64,000 bases of DNA from positions 186,001 through 250,000 of the forward strand of contig VRVR01000004.1 of NCBI GenBank assembly GCA_009859145.1. The letters run 5' to 3'. The notes under the pieces were generated by a model. That model did no database searches. It was not told where the DNA came from and saw only the letters and a program-made list of their open reading frames with translations. The stretch comes from Andalucia godoyi. Its lineage: Eukaryota; Discoba; Jakobea; Jakobida; Andaluciidae. The position numbers and the translations under genes were made by a program. Shown here piece by piece: positions 8,501 to 17,173 of this stretch. Each line of letters begins with the position of its first letter. The stretch's first letter is position 1.

Positions 8501-11197
8501 ATGTCCGTGTTTGAGGCTGCTCCGCAGCACGGGGCGGTTTCGTCTCCTTTTGGGTCGTCCGTGAAGACGATTATTTCGGTTGCGATTGCAGATGGAACTC
8601 GAAAGAAGATTGCGACGATGACGGATGTTCTGGTGCGTGATCTGATTCCAATTCTCAACGAAAAGTTCGAAGTTCCAAATAATAATTTCATGTTTTTGTG
8701 CGACAGAATTTCAGATCCGTCGGGATCGATTGTCGACAAATGGCTTGATCCGAATAAGACGCTGAATGACCAAGACGTCGGGAAATCCTCGGAGCTGTTC
8801 TACTTGTACAAATTGGTGAAGCTTCCAGCAGACACATCAAATGAACGGCTCTTGGAATTGCTGTTTTTTCAGGTGCTGCAGTGTGTGGTGAGTGGAAAAT
8901 ACTCATGTTCAGAACGTTTGGCGGTCCGTCTTGCTGCGTTGCAAATTCAGATTTCTCTGGGTGACTATGACCCGCTTGTGCATCGACCAGGGTATCTTTC
9001 AAGAATCGATGTTGCTACCTTTTTGCCCTTCACAGTAACTGCTCATTCTTCAGAGTACTGGCAAAAAAGGCTGTTTCGGCAGCACCAGGTCCTGAAGGGA
9101 ATGAACAAGCATGCCGCGCGCAAATTGTATATTCAACTGGCCAGATCATACATTCCAAACTTTGGACTGTCGTTTTTTTCTGTCGTGGACGACTCGGCAA
9201 TGCGCGTTCTCGTCGGCATTGGAGAAGATGGCGTCTTTTTCTATGATCCTCACGAGTTCTCTGTGCTGCAGTCGTTGCAGTATAACACGATTTCAAAGAT
9301 TGCAGAGACTTCTACCGGATTTACCATGCAAAATCAGGTTGTGAAGCTTGATGTGTTTTCTGGAATTATCAGCGGATCATCTTCGGACTCTGCCAGTGTT
9401 TCGGACGCCATGAGTGTAGAGTCGTTGAATTTGAATGATTCTCAAGCGCCGAGGGAAGTGTGGTTTGCGGATGAACAAACACAAGCGGTGATTGCGGAGG
9501 GAGAAAGGAATCATGTTTTTGAGTGCTCCAAGCTTGTTTCCGGCGCCATTGTGGATCTGGCTCAGGCTTACATGGATTCACTGAGCAGCGACTTGTACAT
9601 TGAGCCTATTGCGCGGTTCCCGACGATTCCTGGCGAATTCGAGTCCAGGCTAGAGTTCTTCAAGTACATTTATTGCGAACTATGCACACTCAATGGTGTT
9701 GCTTTCTCAGAGCTGTTTTGCGAGCGTCTTGATAACACAATCGACGACGATGCGATTCTGGAAGCACTGGATCTGTCCGGATGCTCTGTCGGTTCGCAGA
9801 TGCTCAATATTATCGGTGAAGCTACTGTGCAGGCTGCCAACTACAAGTCTACTCATGGAATGTTTGACGAGAATGTGAATATTGTTGTCCTTGATCTGTC
9901 TGCGAACTACCTCGACGAGTTTGCGGTGCAAGGACTTATGACGCTGATCGATGCGCTTCCGGACGTGGTTTCGCTGAATTTGTCACATAATCTCTTGGAT
10001 AATCGGGTGTGCATGTCGCTGGCTGAGATTCTTGGGAAGTGTCAGTGTATTGGTGTGTTGAATCTGGGGCATAACGACCTTGGAAACAAGGGAACAAAGG
10101 CTATTCTGCAGGCTGTCCAATCTGCTTCCTTGCTAACGACCCTGGATGTCTCCGCCAATCGGCTGTCTGATCAAGGCGCTGATGCGATTGCACAGTTTAT
10201 CAAGGACAGACCATCGCTGACCGATCTGAACGTTTCAAAGAATGAAATCACATCCAGCGGGATGCAGACCCTGTGTCTAGCGATTTCAGCTTCGAAGAGC
10301 ATTCGATTGTTGAATCTCAGCACGAACCCGTTCAATGCAGCTTCGGTGTCTGGCCTTGCGTCCATGTTTCGCTCAGGATCTTTGATAGATGTGTCACTTT
10401 GCCAATGCAAAATGACAGCCACGGTAGCTGCTGCCATCTCTCAGACGATGATTGCGTCCTCGTCTCGCATTACCACTTTGGATTTGTCTGACAACGTAGT
10501 CGGTGCGAAGTATACCAACGAGGAGGCTCATCAGATTGGAGAACTCATTTCGTCGGATATTTATGATCGTTTGGTGGAGATCAGGCTTGACAGGAATGGC
10601 ATCGACTCTGCGTTCTCTCACATCCTCGCCGAGCATCTGCCTTCTAACATTCACTTGCAGGTTGCCAGTTTGTCGGGAAATCCACTGGCAACGAAGGACA
10701 GCGCATTCGGACTGGATGCGTTGTTTGCAGCAAATCTGTTTAAGATGAAGGGAATGCTGCGGTTGGATCTCTCAAACACTGGTCTTCGCGGAGAGGGCTT
10801 GCAGAATCTCTTTTCTGTCCTCAAAGCGTCAAAGAATACGTCATTGGTGGAGCTTTCTGTCGAAGGATGCGATCTGTCGAAAGGAGAAGGGCTATGGCAA
10901 TATCTTGCAGATCCTCATTCCCATGTTCGTCATTTGAATATTTCGAAGTGCAAAGTTTCTGATTCCATCCTGCTTGAAATTGCCGGAGGATTGAGAATGA
11001 ATGCCCGTGTGCAGCGACTCGATATGCGTGGCAACCAAATCACAACAGGTGGCATCGAGCAGGCAATGGACCTTCTTCGATCAAACCGCCAATTGAGTAT
11101 CCTCGATTTGCGGGAGAACCCGACTGAGAAGAATGCGACGGCGGTCCGCGACATGGTTCTGCACTCCTTGCCAAATGCCAAGGTCGTACTTGTCTAA
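8501..11197 (+). CDS. FERM-domain protein with C-terminal leucine-rich repeats
   Basis: The protein has 898 residues from the ATG at 8501. Residues about 20-105 form a ubiquitin-like FERM F1 lobe (VKTIISVAIADGTRKKIATM). Residues about 105-215 are an alpha-helical FERM middle lobe (NERLLELLFFQVLQCVVSGK). A PH-like third lobe extends to about 300. From about 470 to the end run RI-type leucine-rich repeats, with motifs such as LDLSANYLDEFAVQGL, LNLSHNLLDNRV, LNLGHNDLGNKG and LDVSANRLSDQG. FERM domains bind acidic membrane lipids or receptor tails, and LRRs bind proteins, so a membrane-cytoskeleton scaffold is likely. Its stop codon overlaps that of the convergent JMJD7 gene. I do not recognise an orthologue. 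Confidence 0.82.
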   Translation: MSVFEAAPQHGAVSSPFGSSVKTIISVAIADGTRKKIATMTDVLVRDLIPILNEKFEVPNNNFMFLCDRISDPSGSIVDKWLDPNKTLNDQDVGKSSELFYLYKLVKLPADTSNERLLELLFFQVLQCVVSGKYSCSERLAVRLAALQIQISLGDYDPLVHRPGYLSRIDVATFLPFTVTAHSSEYWQKRLFRQHQVLKGMNKHAARKLYIQLARSYIPNFGLSFFSVVDDSAMRVLVGIGEDGVFFYDPHEFSVLQSLQYNTISKIAETSTGFTMQNQVVKLDVFSGIISGSSSDSASVSDAMSVESLNLNDSQAPREVWFADEQTQAVIAEGERNHVFECSKLVSGAIVDLAQAYMDSLSSDLYIEPIARFPTIPGEFESRLEFFKYIYCELCTLNGVAFSELFCERLDNTIDDDAILEALDLSGCSVGSQMLNIIGEATVQAANYKSTHGMFDENVNIVVLDLSANYLDEFAVQGLMTLIDALPDVVSLNLSHNLLDNRVCMSLAEILGKCQCIGVLNLGHNDLGNKGTKAILQAVQSASLLTTLDVSANRLSDQGADAIAQFIKDRPSLTDLNVSKNEITSSGMQTLCLAISASKSIRLLNLSTNPFNAASVSGLASMFRSGSLIDVSLCQCKMTATVAAAISQTMIASSSRITTLDLSDNVVGAKYTNEEAHQIGELISSDIYDRLVEIRLDRNGIDSAFSHILAEHLPSNIHLQVASLSGNPLATKDSAFGLDALFAANLFKMKGMLRLDLSNTGLRGEGLQNLFSVLKASKNTSLVELSVEGCDLSKGEGLWQYLADPHSHVRHLNISKCKVSDSILLEIAGGLRMNARVQRLDMRGNQITTGGIEQAMDLLRSNRQLSILDLRENPTEKNATAVRDMVLHSLPNAKVVLV

Positions 11198-12334
11198 AAA
11201 TACACGTCTTCTTTCAGCTGCTGTCTCATGATGGACTGTGCAAACATCAGCATGTGATAGTAAGGATGGTCGTATCGCATGTCCAACCACTGGTTCACAG
11301 CAACTGTCATTCCTTCTTGAGCAACTTTGTGGTACCACATCGCCGGCAAGTACAATGTTTCTCCTGCTTGAATCTTGCATTCTAGCACTGTCGCCCCTTC
11401 AAATCGGGGGTACGTTTCGAGATCTGGGTTGGATGGATCGACTGGGATCCAAGGCTGGATTCTCGGTGTCCGGTTACCGTCGATGTCTTCGTCCATCACC
11501 CGGTCCATGCTCCACTCTCCGCTTTTGCGGTCCATGGAGTAGCGATAGACTGGATGCGGCTTCTTGTACAAATGAATCTTTGACAATCGCAAGTGAAATT
11601 GTTTCCTCGGAAAGGGGGGGATCAGTTACTGAATTCAATGAAGGGGAAGGCCCGACTTTCGCGGCACAGGAGAAGTGCTGGAAGGAGAAGGAAAACCAAA
11701 ATGATTGCATTAATTAAATTAAAAAAGGACATACCATGGACGTGGGAGGCAGCAGAGTAAACACCTTTGTGCCGCGAATAACAGTGTACAGGTTTTCATA
11801 AAAGTCATTGTGGCAAGAAGATACATTGGATGCATCTCCAACCCAAAAGTTGACAGCATCCGGCACGCACCCGAACACGCGTTCGGTCCATTCATCATGG
11901 CAGTCCAAGTCAATATCATCCATCAGTTGCGGCGCCTGCTTTCTCAGATTGTCATTCTGAAAAGAAAGGTACAAGTGGCCGCAGGTACCCGCAGACGATT
12001 CTGAAAGAAACGTTGCGAAATCAGTCTCGCGTTCCTCAGGCATGACGAACTTGCCAGCATGAACGGCATCCCCCAGGCCATCCGGCGTAGCGTTCACGGT
12101 CAGCGTGGTGCTTCCCAGCAACGTTGCAAGATATTCCAAGTTCCACTTGCGAATTGCATTCCAGTTCGATGCATAATCCGTGATGATGCACGGTCGATTC
12201 GCACATACATAGTCGCGAAGAAACACTTCCGGAGACGGTAGTGGAATCCGAGGGACTTCAGATGGCACACACAGATCCAGCATACCACTCTGCAACGACT
12301 TCCAACCCGACTGCGCATCATCAGCTCCTTCCAT
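11194..12334 (-). CDS. JMJD7: JmjC hydroxylase, JMJD7-like (2 exons)
   Basis: Exon 1 is 12334-11735 (200 codons, ends TSM), with a GTATGT donor at 11734. Exon 2 is 11577-11194, giving 327 residues. The acceptor at 11579-11578 is the only AG that keeps phase. The N-terminal region reads PSEVPRIPLPSPEVFLRDYV and RPCIITDYASNW, as in JMJD7. The cupin core has the iron ligands in CHNDFYEN (H-x-D) and the distal His in LYLPAMWYHKV, and TVIRGTKVFTLLPP fits the 2-oxoglutarate site. WIPVDPSNPDLETYPRF matches the JMJD7 C-terminal region. JMJD7 is an Fe(II)/2-oxoglutarate lysyl hydroxylase acting on DRG GTPases. The TAG (11196-11194) overlaps the TAA of the FERM-LRR gene. Confidence 0.85.
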
Positions 12335-12704
12335 CTATTACGATTTCTGTCAACACGCGAAATGCACCTCCCTTGCTTTCTAAAACCCACTCCAACCAAA
12401 ACAAATATGTAAGCTGCAGCGTCAAAAACAGCAGAAAGAGAGAGAGAAAAACACGAAAACATACTCGCTCTCTGTACTCGGGCAGAAAGGCTGCGTTTTC
12501 TGGTGGTGTTTGCCGAATGCCGACTTTGCAGATCGATTTTTCTTTTATGTCCTGTTTTCTGTCTGTTCTTCTTCACTTCAACTATTCAGTATTTCCCCCT
12601 CTGATTTGTGAGACACAAGATTATATCCACAGGCGCACAGCGGTGTGCGGAGAGTTGGAGAAGGACACTGGGTGGATGATGTGGTTCCTCCTACATCAGC
12701 AACA
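12335..12704. other. Divergent promoter region, JMJD7 / orphan
   Basis: No coding or RNA signal is seen here. It is a head-to-head spacer of about 370 bases. Confidence 0.5.
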
Positions 12705-14033
12705 ATGACGATGAGCAAACGCGATCCATTCGAAAAGCCGCTTCCGTTTCGAATTCTCTCGTTGCGAATTGCAGCAAAACACACCGAGTTTCTTGAACTT
12801 GTGCGGCGATGGAATGATGTTTCGAACGAGGAAGTGGAAACACATGGTCGTCAGCAGTCTAGAATAATTCGAGAATATCTGTACTTGGTAGATTTGCAAA
12901 AGAGAATGTTTCCCGATTGTGTTGATTCCCATCCGGATCACATAGAGACAATGAACAAGACACGTTTGCTGCGCGATTCCGTGGAAGACTCCGTGGTGGA
13001 TGTTGCCAATGATGCGGGTGCGGATACTGGTGGTGATGGTTTCGACGGTCGTCAGCGGAATAAAGCAAGAATGGCGATGGGTCGAGATGAAGACGACGCG
13101 GTAGATGTGCTACGTGATGTTCTGCAGAGCTCGGTGTCCTCCATGGCCGAGTACGACAAGGTATGTGTGAATGCGTTTCGTGAGATCCGCGAGTCTGCAA
13201 CGACCATCGTTGGTGGTAACAAACATCGCTTGGACTCTTTATTTTTGCTAGTCTCGGCACAGCACGGGATACTGTCCAAGGTGAACGCAACGCTGGTCAT
13301 TCTGTACGTTTTCGGTCGGTATTCCAAGCTATCTCGACTGTTTCGTTTGGGGTTGTCCTCTTGGACTTCTGGAGTCTTCGAATGGCTTTCGTTTCCGAGT
13401 GTTTCAAAAGGACTGAAGCACGCCACAGAATGGAAGCAGCGCGTCAAGGAGCGTCTGGCGTCTGCGCGGTTGACAATGCGGGATCTTCGTCGGGTAGATG
13501 TCTCTGAAGATGAGCTGTTGGTGTCGAAGCTCGATCGATGGCTGCGTGCTGCTGTGACATCGCTGTGGTCGTCGTCGTCGAATCTGGATCCTGTTGCGTA
13601 CCTGCTGAGCTCTCGGCATAGTCGACAAGTTTTTGGTTTTGCTGGCCTTCTGCTGTGGATCATTCTGCGTCTTCGCTGGCTGAAGTCCAGGACTCGATTT
13701 AGGCCGTATGCAGTCATGTACGATCAACGTACATATGCAAACCCAGTCCGTGGAGAGAAACCAGAGCGAGTGTTTCACTCGGAGCAAAAGTTTAATCTCC
13801 AGCATCTCATGTGGCGTCCCGAATCGTCCTCCGACTATGACCGCTATCGAACGTATGGAAAGGACAGGACTTCAACATATTCCTTGTATGACGCCGTTGG
13901 TTCACAGGCTCCTTTGGCCGCACAGTACATGTCGATGTACTCTCCAGTGAGATCTGCCGTTGATCCTTCCGCACGAGCACAACTCTTTGACGAGGACCTT
14001 TCTGGGTTTTCAGATCCGCGACGAATCTATTGA
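12705..14033 (+). CDS. Orphan protein with one probable membrane segment
   Basis: The protein has 442 residues from the ATG at 12705, and I do not recognise the family. The N-terminal third is charged and helical. A hydrophobic stretch NATLVILYVFGRYSKLSRLF occurs mid-protein, and a more convincing membrane segment (VFGFAGLLLWIILRLRWL, about 322-339) precedes a Tyr/Arg-rich, presumably cytosolic tail with RTYANPVRG and QYMSMYSPVRS. Codon usage resembles its neighbours and the frame is unbroken, so it is probably a real gene. It is transcribed divergently from JMJD7. Confidence 0.65.
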   Translation: MTMSKRDPFEKPLPFRILSLRIAAKHTEFLELVRRWNDVSNEEVETHGRQQSRIIREYLYLVDLQKRMFPDCVDSHPDHIETMNKTRLLRDSVEDSVVDVANDAGADTGGDGFDGRQRNKARMAMGRDEDDAVDVLRDVLQSSVSSMAEYDKVCVNAFREIRESATTIVGGNKHRLDSLFLLVSAQHGILSKVNATLVILYVFGRYSKLSRLFRLGLSSWTSGVFEWLSFPSVSKGLKHATEWKQRVKERLASARLTMRDLRRVDVSEDELLVSKLDRWLRAAVTSLWSSSSNLDPVAYLLSSRHSRQVFGFAGLLLWIILRLRWLKSRTRFRPYAVMYDQRTYANPVRGEKPERVFHSEQKFNLQHLMWRPESSSDYDRYRTYGKDRTSTYSLYDAVGSQAPLAAQYMSMYSPVRSAVDPSARAQLFDEDLSGFSDPRRIY

Positions 14034-14406
14034 AACGTCAAACCTCAACAACACAGAAAAAAAATTCCAGCCAGCAATTTTTTACCAATTAAAAGAAGAA
14101 AAAACCGAAAACTCTTTTTCTTCTTCGTTTTCTTTTTCTGCGAAATCAGAGCCTAAATATCATAGACATCCAACGTGGAAGCAAAAACCAGCGAGACTGA
14201 ACATATAGAACACATGAAAAAGAAATGCACACATTGTGACCAACATATAAAAACAATTAAAAAAGGACAAGTAAGTAATTCCTGCTTGCAGCCATTCGTT
14301 CATCTTCCAAATGATGCACATGCGCGCAATAAGAAAACAAAAACAAAAACAAAAAAAACACGAAAGGTCTTAAAAATAATAATCGGGACTTCTGAGAAAG
14401 TCTACT
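14034..14406. other. Convergent 3' spacer, A-rich
   Basis: This spacer has A-rich runs and short open frames without recognisable motifs. I see nothing else in it. Confidence 0.45.
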
Positions 14407-15827
14407 CTAATACTCAACATCGGGATCGTCTTTTTCGTCGTCTGAACTCAGCTCTCTCGTCGATGCTCTCTCAGCAGCGGGACTCTTGGCCAGTATCCAG
14501 TCGTGCTTGTTGACCTTCTTGAAGAACTTTGGCTCCCACTCTTCCTTCTTCTCCTTTCTTTCCTTCTTCTCCAAACGCTGCGACTCTTCCAAGTCCGACT
14601 TAAACTTTGTGGCATTCTCCTGGTCCTTCTTGACCAACGACTCCGTGACATCAGCCCAGATGCGCAGGGAATTGTTGGCAGGAAGTTCCTCATCGGGAGG
14701 AATATACTTGCGCAACCGCTGTGCAGTAGCGGGATCAAAGAAGAGCTGCGTTTTCCCGGTAGCTTCCTCTGTGATTTCGAGCATTTCATTCCACTTTCCT
14801 GTAATCTTGAAGAGGGCCTTCTTCTGTTTGGGATGCTTGATGCGTCCTTCAATTTTGTTGTATTCGCCCCCAAACATTCCTTTGGTCTTGAATTCGATGT
14901 CGCATACATACTCTGTTTCCAAGCACTCGATGGAAACCTTGCCACCCAGTTCCATAATCAACGATCCAAAAAGAATGCCTCGTGCATACACATTCGGCCA
15001 AGTAACCATGTACGTCTCACCGTGGTCTAGTAAGTGAACGAAGGCACGGCCGTCTCCGAGCGAAGCCGCGGAGTTTCCGAGGAACCTTGACTTTGGATAG
15101 TAGTAGCCATCAATCACAATGTTCTTGGCAGGAATGTGGCCGTGAATCGCAGAAATCGGAGGATGATGTGAAACCTGTTCTGCAAAGTAATGGATCTTTG
15201 CTCCGCTTTCGGGAATGGTGTACGAAGCTTCGAATGTTTCCCCAAGAATAGGGTTGTACGGCTTTTTAACTCCCTGATTTGTTTTTCAGAAGCAGAAAAT
15301 GCGGAGAAAAAAAACACAAAGCAGTCAGTGTATACTCTTGAAGACACGCACTGAGAAAAGAAATGAGGAGAAAAGACATACCTGGCTCTTCAGATGCCAT
15401 CCGGAAAGGTACCACTTCACAATCTCCTTCATTCGGTCAACAGGAGTCGCAGCATCCGTTGATCTAAACAAGCAACCGTCGGGGGGAGAAACAACACGTT
15501 AGCGATTAGGGGGGGTTGCTGCAGAAAGAATAGAAAGAGGGAGAAAGAAAGATAGAAAGAGGGAGGGATAGAAAGTGACGCATACTGGGCAAGAATGTCA
15601 CCATGAACAAGAAAATCTGTGAGTTTCTCCAGAAGCGATCGAGGTTCCAGAACATGCGTCGGAAGCGTGACCTTTGAAAGATCCATTCCGACCTTGAGCT
15701 GCCCGATGAGATGTTTAAGCAGCGACTTTTTGTTCTCGTCCAGCTCTTCATTCTCTCCGGTCACATCCGCGATATCAATCACTCGCGGAAGAGGCTTCTT
15801 TCCATTTGGAGTCGCGGAACTCGACAT
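14407..15827 (-). CDS. Short oxysterol-binding protein (Osh4-type), 3 exons
   Basis: Exons are 15827-15586, 15463-15382 and 15273-14407, with introns of 122 and 108 bases starting GTATGC and GTATGT. The protein has 396 residues, similar to yeast Osh4 and without a PH domain. Key motifs are LPTHVLEPRSLLEKLTDF, KPYNPILGETFEA and EQVSHHPPISAIHG (the paired His bind PI4P headgroups in this family), followed by SLGDGRAFVHL. ORPs exchange sterols or other lipids for PI4P between membranes. Upstream of the ATG the frame stays open but contains no other ATG that I can support. The C-terminus is Lys/Glu-rich. Confidence 0.88.
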
Positions 15828-16156
15828 GTCCGAAATTACAACGCGCGGGTGGACGCAGACGACAGACGCACCAGACTGTAGATCAAGAATAAGAATCGAG
15901 AGGAAACACGCAGGAAAAGAAAGAGGAAGTGAACAGAACGGACCCAAAGAAAGAAGCACAGCAAGTCAAATTTCATTGTTTGGGCAAAAAAGTAGAAAGC
16001 TGCAAGAAGGTCTCAAGTCTCAACTCTCGAGTGCCATTCGGACACTTGAACGCCTTCTTGAACGGGAGAAAGCCCCCAAATGCTCAAATGCTTAAATGCT
16101 TCCATGCTCACGAGTCCGGATTGGATTTTTATGTAATACTTTCCCCCTTCTTTCGC

Positions 16157-16203
<47 letters not shown>

Positions 16204-16282
16204 CAAGTCCGGAAGGAAGGAGCCGTATTTTCCAAAATCAGAATCAAAAGAAAGGACGACGAGTCAGCCAAGATAAAGAAAG
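15828..16282. repeat. Divergent spacer with (GT)n microsatellite
   Basis: A (TG)n run occupies 16160-16200, about 80 bases upstream of the RPN12 ATG. The remainder is A/G-rich with no gene signal. Confidence 0.85.
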
Positions 16283-17038
16283 ATGTCCACGAGGTTATTG
16301 CAGCTGCGTGATTCAATTGTTTCGAGCCGTGGGTCGTATGACGCATTGAATGATCTTTTTGTGCAGTTCAAGATTGAACTTGCGTCTTCTGCAAAGTCCA
16401 CAGAAGTGGACAGACTTGCTCGGGATGTTCTTGAAACTGCAGTGCTTTCTGCGGCCAATGCATCCGACTTTGAAGCACTTGGACGACACACTGCACAGCT
16501 CAAAGACTACTACTTCTCGCCATCGCTTTCTGGGTCTCCATCTTCGAATGAGTCTCTTGTGTTTGCACTGGACCTGCTTCGGTTGCTCGCAAAGAATGAG
16601 CTTTCAGCATTTCATGTGGAGCTCGAAAGAATTCCGTTTGCAAGACAGGCAGATCCGCTCATTGCGTATGCAATTGCACTCGAAAGACATCTGATGGAAG
16701 GTTCTTACGTCAAGTTGCGTTCATCGTGCGTCGACAAGCTGCCGCACCAGGCATTTCGTGTATTCGTGCCAAAGATTCTTGAAACGGTCAGAGAAGAAGC
16801 TGCGAAAAGCGTCGAAGCGGCATACAAGAACTTGTCTGTTCAGTACCTTACGCAATTGCTCATGCTGCAGACGCCTGCCGAAATGCAGACGTATGCAAAG
16901 GCTCGCGGATGGACCTTGTCGCCCGCTGGAGATCAATTTGTGTTTAATGTCAAGAAGGAGGAAGCAAAGGAGTATCCTGCACAGAATGTCATTCTCGATA
17001 CCCTGTTCTACGCCAAGGAAATGGAGAAGATTGTTTAA
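16283..17038 (+). CDS. RPN12: 26S proteasome lid subunit RPN12 (PSMD8)
   Basis: The protein has 251 residues in a single exon. It matches the CSN8/PSMD8/EIF3K fold: N-terminal helical repeats followed by a winged-helix PCI region. Recognisable stretches are LGRHTAQLKDYY, ELSAFHVELERIPF and DPLIAYAIALERHLMEGSY, and near the C-terminus ARGWTLSPAGDQFVFNVKK. RPN12 is the last subunit to join the proteasome lid and helps it dock to the base. Length is close to the yeast protein (274). Confidence 0.9.
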   Translation: MSTRLLQLRDSIVSSRGSYDALNDLFVQFKIELASSAKSTEVDRLARDVLETAVLSAANASDFEALGRHTAQLKDYYFSPSLSGSPSSNESLVFALDLLRLLAKNELSAFHVELERIPFARQADPLIAYAIALERHLMEGSYVKLRSSCVDKLPHQAFRVFVPKILETVREEAAKSVEAAYKNLSVQYLTQLLMLQTPAEMQTYAKARGWTLSPAGDQFVFNVKKEEAKEYPAQNVILDTLFYAKEMEKIV

Positions 17039-17173
17039 AAAGAGTCTATCGCACAGCACACGCACGGGTGCTGATAAAAATAATAATAAAAACAGGGGAA
17101 TCGCTGTTCATTTGTGTCTCTAATCAACGATCGTTATTCTTCCACTGATGATGCTTCACAAGGCTTGACACAT

